A stretch of 64,000 bases of DNA from Flavobacterium caseinilyticum. Lineage in GTDB: Bacteria; Bacteroidota; Bacteroidia; Flavobacteriales; Flavobacteriaceae. The notes under the pieces were generated by a model. That model saw only the letters and a program-made list of their open reading frames with translations, ran no database searches and was not told the DNA's origin. How positions within the stretch are numbered: position 1 is the first letter of the stretch; every line of letters starts with the position of its first letter. The stretch spans positions 186,001 to 250,000 of the forward strand of contig NZ_SMFM01000005.1 of assembly GCF_004349085.1 (NCBI RefSeq), read 5' to 3'. The position numbers and the translations under genes are program-made. Of the stretch, positions 9,612 to 18,845 are shown piece by piece.

Positions 9612-9648
9612 AAACAAAAAAACCACAACAATAACGTTAATGTTGTGG
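9612..9648 (-). terminator. Rho-independent terminator of the propeller regulator gene
   Basis: Perfectly symmetrical hairpin with CCACAACA arms around TAACGTTA (9623-9648), followed on the minus strand by a seven-T run then GTTTT. It lies 36 nt past the regulator stop codon. Confidence 0.8.
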
Positions 9649-9683
9649 TAATGTATGGTTTTATTTTACGGAATTAAAGTAAA

Positions 9684-12485
9684 CTATACAGCTAAAATGT
9701 ACTCAACAAGTCCTTGTTCGTGCAGTAATTCCATTTTTTTACGCAAACGATATCTTTTTATCTCAACGCTTCGGACAGAAATATTGAGTAAAGGTGCAAC
9801 CTCTTTCGATGAAAGGTTTAATCTTAAATAGGCACACAATCTCAAATCGTTTGGCGTCAAAGATGGATGAGCCTGTTTCATTTTTTTCAAAAAGTCTTTG
9901 TCCGCATTATCAAAAGCTTCTTTGAAAACACTCCAACTATCACCTTCTGTTATGTTTTTATTAATTGTAGAGATGACTGATTTTATACTTCTGTTACCAT
10001 CATCAGGAGTTTTCTTCAAGTCGGCTTTTATAAAAGCTAACAATTCATTTTTACTATTTAAAGTCATCGTGGAAACGGCTAATTCTCTGTTTTTAGTATC
10101 CACATCTTGAGAAAGTTGTTCGTTTCTAACTCGCATTAATTCTTGCTCATTTTCGAGCTCTTTAATCTCTAACAAAAGATTATTCTCGTCTATCAATTTC
10201 TCTTTTTGCTTTTGATAATAATTATTATAAGTTTTGTGAATAAATCGAGCTAAAACAATTAAAAAAATGAAGTACACAAAGAGAGCAATATTGGCTAAAT
10301 ACCAAGGTTTCGTTACCGTGAAAGAATATACAGCTGCATCCTCCAAAATAGAATTTGCAAATTTAGCTCTCACCCTGAATGTATAATCTCCTGGAGGCAA
10401 GTTTTTAAAATTTACCGTTGATTTGGCACTCCATTCGCTCCAATCGTCCTGAAATCCTTCTAATAAATATTGAAATTCAGCATTAATGTATTTATTAAAC
10501 TCGGGAACCGTATAATTGATAGTTATATTGTTTTCATCATATTTAAAACTGCCTTCTTCCAGAATAGAACGGTTTACAGAACTTTCATTCAGCTTATTTG
10601 TTGAAATCTCCGATATTGAAACACTATGGTTGTTAAAACTCAAATCATTAAGATTTAAAATATAATATCCATCGGTGGTTCCTATCAAATAATTAGAATT
10701 AGAAATTTGAGTAATGTTTTCATAACCCAACATCGAATTAGTCAATGAAGCGGGAATAGGAATCACATTTTGTTTCAGTTGATTGCTTAATTTACTCAGT
10801 GAAAAATAATGAATGTAGTTTTTTGAAAAGAGCCATATTCTATTGGAGTTGTCGACAATCAATTTTCCTGAAGTGTATTCGTCTTTTTCGAAAACGGAAC
10901 TTAATAAATCATCTTTGCTGAATTGTTTTGTCTTCTCATTCAGTTTAAAGATGCCTTCTTTATTCGCATAATAAATGATGTTATTAAACTTTGTTAAACT
11001 GGCATTTTTACCTTTTGTGGGCGTTTTATAGGTAACAAAAGGTTTTGTTTTCAATAAATTACTGTCTAATTCCAGTCTGTAAACGCCTTTGTATTCATGG
11101 CTTACGAACACATTCAAGTTGTTTGTAATTTCAAAATATTTAGAAGAATAATCAAATCCGGCTATTTTATTTCTAAAACCCCACTGATTATTCGTTTTTT
11201 CCAAAACTGAAATTCCGTAATAATTTCCTTGAAGCAAAAGTCCTTTTTTGTTAGGCACTGTTTCAAATTTCCATGTTCCTGATGCTGAAAATATATTTTT
11301 TGCGACAGCATTTTCAATGACAAATGTTCCCGAATCATGACCACAAAAAAGTGTCCCATCGTGCTCAAACAAAGACCAAACCTGTCCTTTCGTTCCCGTG
11401 ACAAATTTGAATTCATCATTAGTCAGGTAATTTTTATAAAACAAACCTTGATTGGTGCCCACATACAAATTGCCATTATATAGTTTTGAAGTGTAAACTG
11501 TCCCAAGAATTCCGGTGTCATCAACAAAGTTTTGTATTGGTGACTGCAGGTTTATACAATTGATTCCGTTGTCCAACCCTACCCAAAGATTTTTTTCGAC
11601 ATCTTCATACAACGACAACGCCGTATTGTTACTCAATCCTTTGTTTTGAGTAATGTGATATTTAATTTTTCCGCTACTATCAATTATGAAAATCCCATTA
11701 GAAACAGTTCCCAAAGCAAAACTTCCATCCGAAAGCAACTGGCTGCTGTAAACACTACTGGCAGCCAATTGCGAATCAACTTCAGTAGAAAATTTAGTCA
11801 AAACACTTCCTATAAGCTTATAAAAACCATTCTGCTGTGTTTGGATTAAAAGTCCTTCATCAATGGCAAAAACATTGACAATTTTATTGCTTTGTAAAGT
11901 TGGATTGTTAGAAACCAAACGTCCTTTTCCACTTTCTATTTCAAAAAGTCCTTCATTGATTGTTTGAAAATAAATCGCATTTTTTGTTCGGAACGATTTG
12001 GTGATATTGTTTTTAGGAGCAATAATTTTGAAACCTCCAGTTTTAGTGTCGTAAATATAGATTCTATTAAGGGATTGAAAAATTACCCATTGATCATAAT
12101 TTAATATGTTCCAAAACTGTTCATCATCAAGAATCTTATTTTTTAATGTTTTGCTTAGAGAAGTGTATTTTAATTTTCCATTTGCTTGTCGGGTCCAAAA
12201 ACCAAATTCCATGTAGCAACCCGTAAAAATCTTATTTCCAATCACTTTAACAGAGCGAACAATAGTTTCATTTGGCGATGGATATAACTCCCAATCAGAT
12301 CCATTAAATTCTAATAATCCTTCATTGTTTGCAAAGAAAACATAATGATTTTGATCTTGCGCAATCATCCAGTTCTGATTTCCTGCTCCATAAGTGTTAG
12401 ACGTGTATTTTACAATTGGCGGTAACTCTTGCGAAAATGCACAGAAAGACATTAATAAAAGAAAAATGTATAGTTTTGTTTTCAA
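9684..12485 (-). CDS. Membrane-spanning two-component-type regulator: beta-propeller sensor, Y_Y_Y, TM, coiled coil, LuxR-type HTH
   Basis: Sensor-regulator in one chain, predicted to detect a glycan fragment in the periplasm and activate the adjacent operon. The start is taken as TTG at 12485: it gives MKTKLYIFLLLMSFCAFSQ, a good signal peptide, and lies 24 nt after a TAnnTTTG element, whereas the upstream in-frame codons precede that element. In order: signal peptide, about 600 residues of propeller repeats (for example NLWVGLDNGINC), a Y_Y_Y domain (YLLEGFQDDWSEWS...LPPGDYTFRVRA), one transmembrane segment, a coiled coil, and a C-terminal HTH (LSSKEVAPLLNISVRSVEIKRYRLRKK). No histidine-kinase or receiver domain is present, unlike hybrid two-component systems of Bacteroides. 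Confidence 0.85.
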   Translation of the reverse strand: MKTKLYIFLLLMSFCAFSQELPPIVKYTSNTYGAGNQNWMIAQDQNHYVFFANNEGLLEFNGSDWELYPSPNETIVRSVKVIGNKIFTGCYMEFGFWTRQANGKLKYTSLSKTLKNKILDDEQFWNILNYDQWVIFQSLNRIYIYDTKTGGFKIIAPKNNITKSFRTKNAIYFQTINEGLFEIESGKGRLVSNNPTLQSNKIVNVFAIDEGLLIQTQQNGFYKLIGSVLTKFSTEVDSQLAASSVYSSQLLSDGSFALGTVSNGIFIIDSSGKIKYHITQNKGLSNNTALSLYEDVEKNLWVGLDNGINCINLQSPIQNFVDDTGILGTVYTSKLYNGNLYVGTNQGLFYKNYLTNDEFKFVTGTKGQVWSLFEHDGTLFCGHDSGTFVIENAVAKNIFSASGTWKFETVPNKKGLLLQGNYYGISVLEKTNNQWGFRNKIAGFDYSSKYFEITNNLNVFVSHEYKGVYRLELDSNLLKTKPFVTYKTPTKGKNASLTKFNNIIYYANKEGIFKLNEKTKQFSKDDLLSSVFEKDEYTSGKLIVDNSNRIWLFSKNYIHYFSLSKLSNQLKQNVIPIPASLTNSMLGYENITQISNSNYLIGTTDGYYILNLNDLSFNNHSVSISEISTNKLNESSVNRSILEEGSFKYDENNITINYTVPEFNKYINAEFQYLLEGFQDDWSEWSAKSTVNFKNLPPGDYTFRVRAKFANSILEDAAVYSFTVTKPWYLANIALFVYFIFLIVLARFIHKTYNNYYQKQKEKLIDENNLLLEIKELENEQELMRVRNEQLSQDVDTKNRELAVSTMTLNSKNELLAFIKADLKKTPDDGNRSIKSVISTINKNITEGDSWSVFKEAFDNADKDFLKKMKQAHPSLTPNDLRLCAYLRLNLSSKEVAPLLNISVRSVEIKRYRLRKKMELLHEQGLVEYILAV

Positions 12486-12508
12486 TGGAATGATGATGTT
12501 AATTTTTT

Positions 12509-12516
12509 CAAAAATA
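12509..12516 (-). promoter_or_regulatory. -7 element of the propeller regulator gene
   Basis: TATTTTTG on the minus strand, a perfect TAnnTTTG, 24 nt before the TTG start chosen for the regulator. No clear -33 TTTG. Confidence 0.5.
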
Positions 12517-12645
12517 AAACTAAAATAGTATTTATTTATTGGATAAAAAACATAAAAACTATACAATGATAAAAATCAATTTTCGACAGCGCTTTTAATG
12601 ATTATTTGTGAGTTGTTCATTCCGTTTTCTCTGTTGAAAATTGAT

Positions 12646-12653
12646 TACTTTTG
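12646..12653 (+). promoter_or_regulatory. -7 element of uvrA
   Basis: TACTTTTG, a perfect TAnnTTTG, 17 nt before the uvrA ATG at 12671. It rules out the longer in-frame start at 12641 and implies a leader of roughly 13 nt. Confidence 0.6.
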
Positions 12654-12670
12654 TAAAAATTATAATTTTT

Positions 12671-15466
12671 ATGCAAGTTGACCTTTCGAAATTAGATCCA
12701 AAGAAAAATATCATCATAAAAGGCGCTCAAGTTCACAACCTAAAAAATGTAGATGTCGCCATCCCCCGAAATAAATTAGTGGTTATTACCGGACTTTCTG
12801 GTTCTGGTAAATCAAGTTTGGCTTTTGATACTTTATATGCCGAAGGCCAACGCCGATATGTCGAAAGTTTATCCTCGTATGCTAGACAATTTCTTGGACG
12901 ATTGGACAAACCAAAAGTGGAATATATTAAGGGAATTGCTCCAGCGATTGCTATCGAACAAAAGGTGAATACAACAAATGCGCGATCTACAGTAGGAACC
13001 TCTACCGAAATATACGATTATGTGAAATTGCTTTTTGCCAGAATTGGACGAACTTATTCCCCTGTTTCTGGTCGTGAAGTCAAAAAAAACACTGTTACAG
13101 ATGTCGTTTCTGATGTGAAAACTTTTGAATTGGACAGCAAATGGTTACTGCTTGCTCCGATTCATTTGGAAGAGGGACGAAAACTGGAAGACAAACTAAA
13201 AGTACTTTTACAACAGGGATTTGCCCGAATATTGGTTAATAATGAAATGGTCCGTTTGGACGATTTACCGGATTCATTAGATAAAAAACAAATCTTTTTA
13301 ATCGTTGATAGAATTGTAATTAATCACGACACTTCTGGCGAAGAAGAATTTTATAATCGCTTGGCCGATGCGGTACAAACTGCTTTCTTTGAAGGAAAAG
13401 GAATTTGCCATTTGCAGGAATTGAACTCCGATAAAAAGTATTCCTATTCTAATAATTTTGAATTAGACGGCATTACATTTCTGGAACCAAACGTTCATTT
13501 ATTCAGTTTTAATAATCCATACGGAGCATGTCCAGTTTGCGAAGGCTATGGCAACATTATTGGGATTGATGCCGAATTAGTCGTTCCAAATACCACTTTA
13601 TCCGTTTTTGAAAATGCTATTTTCCCTTGGCGAGGGGAAAGCATGAGTTGGTACAAAGATGAACTGGTTAACAAGGCATATAAATTTGATTTTCCAATAC
13701 ACAAACCATATTACCAACTATCGGAAGATCAAAAAGAGCTAATCTGGAATGGAAATAGCTATTTTCAAGGTTTGAATGATTTCTTCAAAGAGCTAGAACA
13801 AAAGAATTATAAAATACAAAACAGAGTGATGCTTTCTCGTTATAGAGGCAAAACCAAATGTCATTCCTGCAAAGGAAAACGTTTAAGGATTGAAGCTTCC
13901 TATGTGAAAATCAATGAAAAAACAGTTTCGGATTTAGTAGACTTACCGATAAAACATTTGGTTACATTTTTCAAAAACATTGATTTAGATGTATATGAAA
14001 AACAAATTGCGAAACGATTATTGGTGGAAATCAACAACCGTTTGGCCTTTTTAACCGAAGTAGGATTGGATTATCTGACATTAAACAGGAATTCAGCAAC
14101 GCTTTCCGGAGGAGAATCGCAGCGTATCAATTTAGCGACTTCACTCGGAAGCAGTTTAGTGGGTTCTATGTATATTCTGGATGAACCAAGCATTGGTTTA
14201 CACCCAAAGGATACAGAACGACTGATAAAAGTATTGCTTTCCTTACGCGATTTAGGAAATACGGTAATCGTGGTAGAACACGATGAAGACATCATGAAAG
14301 CCGCTGATATGATTATAGATATTGGACCGGAAGCGGGAACTTTAGGCGGACATTTAGTCGCTCAGGGAACCTACGACGAGATCTTAAAATCAACTTCACT
14401 TACAGCGAAATATTTGAACGGAGATTTAGAAATTACCGTCCCTAAAAAAAGAAGATTATTTAAGAATTTTATCGAAATAAAAGGAGCCAGAGAAAATAAT
14501 CTTCAAAATATTGATGTTACTTTCCCCTTAGATGTATTAACGGTAATTACCGGAGTTTCGGGAAGTGGAAAAAGTACGCTTGTTAAGAAAATCCTTTTTC
14601 CGGCCATGCAAAAAAAGCTGGAAAATGTTGGTGAAAAAGCAGGACAATTTACTGAAATGAGTGGTTCATTCGCTCAAATTAAACACATCGAATATGTAGA
14701 TCAAAACCCAATAGGAAGAAGTTCCCGTTCTAATCCTGTAACATATATTAAAGCATATGATGACATTCGGGAATTGTATGCCAAAGAAAAACTATCAAAA
14801 ATAAGAGGATACCAGGCCAAACATTTTTCTTTTAATGTTGATGGCGGAAGATGTGAAACCTGTAAAGGAGAAGGTTCCATCAACGTAGAAATGGTTTTCA
14901 TGGCCGATGTGCAATTGCCTTGTGAAACCTGTAATGGAAAACGATTTAAAAAAGAAGTTTTGGAAGTCGCTTTTGAAGGTAAAAACATTCATGATATTCT
15001 AACGATGACCATTGATGATGCCATTGCCTTTTTTATAGATAATAAACAAACTAAAATCACTCAGAAATTACAGCCTTTGCAAGATGTTGGATTGGGTTAC
15101 GTGCAATTAGGACAATCGTCTTCTACACTTTCCGGTGGAGAAGCACAGCGCATAAAACTAGCTTCCTTCCTGGTAAAAGGAGCGACAAAAGATAAGGCTT
15201 TGTTTGTTTTTGATGAACCTACAACGGGATTGCATTTTCATGACATCAAGAAACTATTGGCTTCCTTTGATGCATTAATTGACAAAGGCCATTCGATTAT
15301 TGTTATTGAACACAACCTTGATTTAATAAAGTGTGCCGATTGGATTATAGATTTGGGTCCCGAAGGCGGAGAAAATGGTGGAAAATTATTAGCAGTAGGA
15401 ACTCCGGAACAAGTCGTGAAAATAAAAGAATCTGTTACTGGGATCTATCTGAAAGATAAATTATAA
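12671..15466 (+). CDS. uvrA: Excinuclease ABC subunit UvrA
   Basis: DNA-damage recognition ATPase of nucleotide excision repair; a UvrA dimer loads UvrB at lesions. At 931 aa it has family length. Two ABC ATPase halves are visible: Walker [11 protein letters not shown] (residues 41-50) with signature [12 protein letters not shown], and [10 protein letters not shown] in the second half with [12 protein letters not shown] and [12 protein letters not shown]. Zinc-finger cysteines appear as CPVC...CHSC in the first half and CETC-X19-CETC in the second. The start at 12671 is preferred to the in-frame codon at 12641, which lies upstream of the promoter element. It is a single gene divergent from the propeller regulator and convergent with the small membrane protein gene. 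Nothing is unusual. Confidence 0.97.
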   Translation: MQVDLSKLDPKKNIIIKGAQVHNLKNVDVAIPRNKLVVITGLSGSGKSSLAFDTLYAEGQRRYVESLSSYARQFLGRLDKPKVEYIKGIAPAIAIEQKVNTTNARSTVGTSTEIYDYVKLLFARIGRTYSPVSGREVKKNTVTDVVSDVKTFELDSKWLLLAPIHLEEGRKLEDKLKVLLQQGFARILVNNEMVRLDDLPDSLDKKQIFLIVDRIVINHDTSGEEEFYNRLADAVQTAFFEGKGICHLQELNSDKKYSYSNNFELDGITFLEPNVHLFSFNNPYGACPVCEGYGNIIGIDAELVVPNTTLSVFENAIFPWRGESMSWYKDELVNKAYKFDFPIHKPYYQLSEDQKELIWNGNSYFQGLNDFFKELEQKNYKIQNRVMLSRYRGKTKCHSCKGKRLRIEASYVKINEKTVSDLVDLPIKHLVTFFKNIDLDVYEKQIAKRLLVEINNRLAFLTEVGLDYLTLNRNSATLSGGESQRINLATSLGSSLVGSMYILDEPSIGLHPKDTERLIKVLLSLRDLGNTVIVVEHDEDIMKAADMIIDIGPEAGTLGGHLVAQGTYDEILKSTSLTAKYLNGDLEITVPKKRRLFKNFIEIKGARENNLQNIDVTFPLDVLTVITGVSGSGKSTLVKKILFPAMQKKLENVGEKAGQFTEMSGSFAQIKHIEYVDQNPIGRSSRSNPVTYIKAYDDIRELYAKEKLSKIRGYQAKHFSFNVDGGRCETCKGEGSINVEMVFMADVQLPCETCNGKRFKKEVLEVAFEGKNIHDILTMTIDDAIAFFIDNKQTKITQKLQPLQDVGLGYVQLGQSSSTLSGGEAQRIKLASFLVKGATKDKALFVFDEPTTGLHFHDIKKLLASFDALIDKGHSIIVIEHNLDLIKCADWIIDLGPEGGENGGKLLAVGTPEQVVKIKESVTGIYLKDKL

Positions 15467-15471
15467 CAAAA

Positions 15472-15771
15472 TTAACCCATATAGCATTTTTCTTCAAAAG
15501 GATTTCCGTCTTCATCAATTGCTATTAAAATCTTTTTAGCTTTTGACGAAACTTGTGTAATGTAAATCCAAGCTATTGACCAAAGTCCAAGGGTAGCACA
15601 AAAGATCCAAAAATTAAAAAGATGATCCACCTTTTTTTTCTTTTTTAATAAAACGGCATACGGTAATTTATCATTTCGTTCTAAAACTATAAATCCGTTA
15701 TTTGTTTTATCTTTTAAAATAGATGAAAATTTTATCAAATTGTCATTATTTATATTCGTTTTGCTTTTCAT
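15472..15771 (-). CDS. Small membrane protein of unknown function (99 aa)
   Basis: I do not recognise this protein. A basic N-terminal half (KTNINNDN...ERNDKLPYAVLLKKKKK) is followed by one hydrophobic segment (about residues 51-71, FNFWIFCATLGLWSIAWIYI) and a short polar tail that includes KILIAIDEDGNPFEEK. It is probably a single-pass inner-membrane protein. It converges with uvrA, the stops being 5 nt apart, and has its own TAnnTTTG element about 60 nt upstream. Length, start codon and promoter support a real gene, but no function can be given. Confidence 0.6.
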   Translation of the reverse strand: MKSKTNINNDNLIKFSSILKDKTNNGFIVLERNDKLPYAVLLKKKKKVDHLFNFWIFCATLGLWSIAWIYITQVSSKAKKILIAIDEDGNPFEEKCYMG

Positions 15772-15831
15772 AATTATTGGAGGTTAATCATCTTAACTAA
15801 TTGGCTTCGTAGTCAAGTAGAATAATTATGG

Positions 15832-15839
15832 CAAAAATA
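15832..15839 (-). promoter_or_regulatory. -7 element of the 99-aa membrane protein gene
   Basis: TATTTTTG on the minus strand, about 60 nt upstream of the start at 15771. The remainder of 15772-15974 shows nothing else. Confidence 0.45.
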
Positions 15840-15974
15840 ATGTCATTTTTAAAACAATGCAATACCCACTTTTAGTGATATTTTATAACCTAATAATTAT
15901 CGTTTATGAATTTAAAAATATGCTGAAAAAGATTTTATTTGAAATAAATTTATCTCAAAAAAACAAAAAACTAG

Positions 15975-17435
15975 CTACTTTAACCTTTTTAAAACAGTAT
16001 CGATGGCTTGATTTATTTCGACAGAAATAACAAATCTGTAATTCACATAAACGTATAACAGCGCAATTAATACTGATTTCAAAATAATATTAATTGTAGG
16101 GCTAAAAGGAAATTCCCAGAAATAAAACAGTAGAAATAATATTAATGTTATTCCCAGGGAATATAAAGTCTGATTAGTAAATGGATATAAATGCAAACGC
16201 TTTACCACAAAAAGCAATTTGGCAATGCTGTAAAAAGTTATCGATAATAATGTTGCAAAAGCAGAGCCCATGATTCCGTACAAAGGAATAAAAATCATAT
16301 TCAGACCAATGGCTACAATTACTAAAAACACACCTAAAAACAGCACAGCTCTGTAATATTTCGTATTAAAGATAATAGCATTGTTATTGCCTAATATCAA
16401 ATCAAAATATTTAGACAATCCGATCATAAACACAACTAAAATTCCACCACTATATTCTTTTGGAATGATTTCATACAACTGGTTGATGTTGACAAAAATT
16501 CCCAACATCACGAAACCACCCACTACTTGCAGGTTAATGGAAGTTTTTTTATACAAAGCATTTAATTCATCATGCTTATTATCATGCATCAGTCTGGCTG
16601 TAATGGGATAGACAATTTGGTGCATGGCGCGACTGGGAACTGAAATTACCAAAGCAATAAATGTGGCAATCGAATAATAGGCAATGTTTTCAATAACCAT
16701 ATACTGGTTTAGCATAATTTTATCTCCATCCAGCAACAAATTAGCCACACTTCCTGATAATATAATATAAAAAGTATACTCCATTATACCTTTTACATTA
16801 AGTGGTATCGCAAACTGAAAACGTGGTCTTTTGATATAAAACGCATATCCCATCGTGATAATTAGAGCTAAAAAATATATTCCGGCAGTAATATAAACAA
16901 AATCGACAACGGTTATCCATCCATAATAGACGCCAATCAACGCAAACAGAGAAAACAACCTGAGTCCTACTTCTTTGATAAAATTTCCAAAAACGGAATG
17001 CATATGCACTCGCGCCCAAGCGTAAAAAATTTCGAAATAAGCCATGCACAATCCTATAAATGGAATAAGCCAAATAAAATCCTTAACTACTGGGTTTTTC
17101 TTTGACACAAAAAATATAATATCATCAAAGAAAATAAAACCAATAAAAATTAAAGGAATGGATAAAAGCAAAGGGAACAATACTGTAAAGGATAAAAATC
17201 GGGATCTTTCTTCATCATTTTCACATTGGGAATAAAATTTTACTAATGTATTTTGCATCCCGATTGCAAATAATGGCATGATTACATTAGCAACAGAAAG
17301 TATATAATTGGTTACTGCGTAATAAGTGGCCCCAAGAAAAATTGGATATAAATAAAGCGTGTTAATTGCACCTATACCAAAACCAAAATAGGTTATTATT
17401 GTATTCTTTAAAGATTGATTTAATACTATTCCCAT
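15975..17435 (-). CDS. Polysaccharide flippase (Wzx/MurJ-like, MOP superfamily)
   Basis: Multi-pass membrane protein of 486 aa, predicted to move lipid-linked oligosaccharide across the inner membrane. About 12-14 hydrophobic segments run along the whole length. The N-terminus GIVLNQSLKNTIITYFGFGIGAINTLYL is characteristic of polysaccharide-biosynthesis flippases. The ATG at 17435 is preferred to 17456, which only adds seven polar residues. It is the last gene of a minus-strand run of four (DUF4834, YfhO, glycosyltransferase, flippase) with gaps of about 40-50 nt, so it probably serves the same surface polysaccharide. The substrate cannot be told. Confidence 0.85.
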   Translation of the reverse strand: MGIVLNQSLKNTIITYFGFGIGAINTLYLYPIFLGATYYAVTNYILSVANVIMPLFAIGMQNTLVKFYSQCENDEERSRFLSFTVLFPLLLSIPLIFIGFIFFDDIIFFVSKKNPVVKDFIWLIPFIGLCMAYFEIFYAWARVHMHSVFGNFIKEVGLRLFSLFALIGVYYGWITVVDFVYITAGIYFLALIITMGYAFYIKRPRFQFAIPLNVKGIMEYTFYIILSGSVANLLLDGDKIMLNQYMVIENIAYYSIATFIALVISVPSRAMHQIVYPITARLMHDNKHDELNALYKKTSINLQVVGGFVMLGIFVNINQLYEIIPKEYSGGILVVFMIGLSKYFDLILGNNNAIIFNTKYYRAVLFLGVFLVIVAIGLNMIFIPLYGIMGSAFATLLSITFYSIAKLLFVVKRLHLYPFTNQTLYSLGITLILFLLFYFWEFPFSPTINIILKSVLIALLYVYVNYRFVISVEINQAIDTVLKRLK

Positions 17436-17476
17436 TATTTTATCATTGCGAGGCATAAAGCAGTCTCACTTTTAAT

Positions 17477-18799
17477 TTACATTTTGTTAAGCAATTGAAC
17501 TAAATCTTTCGTCAAGTTTTTTCTGGAATAGTTTTGCAAGCCAACTCCATTTGATTGTAATTTTCCTTCCAAAAATTGATTATAAAAATCCAAAATTACA
17601 CTTTTAAGTTTCATTTTTTCTGAATAATCAAAAAATACGCCTGTGTTGGTATTCGTAATAATTTCGGAAAAGTCAGAATCTTTGGGTCCAATTGCAATTA
17701 TAGGTCTGTTTGAAACCATATATTCGAATAATTTTCCCGGAATAATGCTTTTAGTATCTTCTGAATTAATTTCAATAAGCAATAAAACCTGGGACTTTCG
17801 TTGGTGCGCAATCGCTTCTCTATGCGAGACATAACCCAAATTATTCAAGTAGGAATTAAGTCCAAATTGAGAAATGGTTTCCAAAACTTCCTGACTAACG
17901 GCTCCGATAAGTTTTATTTCTAAATGCGATTTGAAGTCTGCAATTTCTTCAATCAATTCAACTAGACTCTCCCATAAAATCAAAGGATTTCGCTCCGAAA
18001 GAAAAGAACCTATATGTGCTAAAGAAAATTTAGAATCTAGAGTTTGTTTTTCAACTTCTTCCGTATCATAACCATTGGTGATAACTTCAATAGGTTTATT
18101 GGTAATCTCCTGAAATTCGGTTTTGGTAGTTTTGCTCGTTACAATAATGGTATCGGCTGTATTCAAAACCTGATGTTCTAAAGCTTTGTGTTTTTTGGCA
18201 GCAAAACTGGACAATCGCAAAGATTTGTGATAGCCAATTGTCGTCCATGGATCACGGAAATCAGCAAACCATTTTAAATCTAATTTTTGTTTTAATTTTA
18301 ATCCAATAAGGTGCAAACTATGCGGCGGTCCAGAAGTTATAATCGTATCAATATTATTATCCAAAATGTATTTCTCCAAAAAAGCAACCGATGGTTTTAC
18401 CCAAAAAACACGTGCATCGGGAATAAAAAGATTTCCTCGAATCCAAAGGAAAGTTTTATCCAGAAAAGATTGTTTTTTCTGATTGGGAATAATTCCTGAA
18501 CTGATTTTTTTAGTTTTGTTTTTCGAAAGAAAAGAAGCCAGTTGATACGGTTCAAAAATGGTCTGTTTCACAATAATCGCTTTATCCGAAACTTCTTTAA
18601 CTAAATTTTCATCCACAATTGGATACGTAGGATTCTCCGGAATATAAACTATCGGCTGAACGCCAAAATCCGGCAAATACTTGACAAACTTAAGCCAACG
18701 TTGCACTCCAGGTCCTCCAGCAGGCGGCCAATAATAGGTAATTATTAAAGTTTTTTTGGGTTCTGGTTTCAATTTAATTGTTTTATGATAGAGACGCAC
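17477..18799 (-). CDS. Glycosyltransferase, family 4-like
   Basis: Predicted cytoplasmic GT-B glycosyltransferase adding a sugar to a surface glycan. The N-terminal KTLIITYYWPPAGGPGVQRW is typical of the GT4 subgroup in Bacteroidota polysaccharide loci. The C-terminal half has AHIGSFLSERNPLILWESLVEL and a PGKLFEYMVSNRPIIAIGP donor-site region. The start is odd. The first available codon is a GTG at 18799 that lies inside a 52-bp palindromic repeat, and no ATG occurs before the conserved domain, whereas related proteins begin directly at the KxLIITYYWPP segment. The repeat may have replaced the original start, leaving a GTG or the TTG 27 nt further in. It is followed 41 nt later by the flippase. 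Confidence 0.85.
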   Translation of the reverse strand: MRLYHKTIKLKPEPKKTLIITYYWPPAGGPGVQRWLKFVKYLPDFGVQPIVYIPENPTYPIVDENLVKEVSDKAIIVKQTIFEPYQLASFLSKNKTKKISSGIIPNQKKQSFLDKTFLWIRGNLFIPDARVFWVKPSVAFLEKYILDNNIDTIITSGPPHSLHLIGLKLKQKLDLKWFADFRDPWTTIGYHKSLRLSSFAAKKHKALEHQVLNTADTIIVTSKTTKTEFQEITNKPIEVITNGYDTEEVEKQTLDSKFSLAHIGSFLSERNPLILWESLVELIEEIADFKSHLEIKLIGAVSQEVLETISQFGLNSYLNNLGYVSHREAIAHQRKSQVLLLIEINSEDTKSIIPGKLFEYMVSNRPIIAIGPKDSDFSEIITNTNTGVFFDYSEKMKLKSVILDFYNQFLEGKLQSNGVGLQNYSRKNLTKDLVQLLNKM

Positions 18800-18840
18800 T
18801 GTAAAGACGCACTGCAGTGCGTCTCTACAGTGCGTCTCTA
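18789..18840. repeat. 52-bp palindromic repeat made of four 13-bp units
   Basis: Four consecutive 13-mers: TAGAGACGCACTG, the same with one change (TAAAGACGCACTG), then two exact reverse complements. The whole folds as a hairpin with 26-bp arms and one mismatch. It fills the gap between the YfhO stop (18846) and the glycosyltransferase and overlaps the latter's first codons. Its GC content is far above its surroundings, which suggests an inserted mobile palindrome. Similar elements are, as I recall, dispersed in Bacteroidota genomes. Confidence 0.9.
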
Positions 18841-18845
18841 CCTAA

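Larger units (their letters stand above)
9210..9683. other. 474-bp intergenic region between the operon and its regulator gene
   Basis: Holds the possible operon promoter at its left end and the regulator terminator at its right end. Between them (about 9250-9600) I see no ORF, repeat or stable hairpin. A region this long upstream of the operon start is a natural place for the regulator to bind. Confidence 0.5.
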
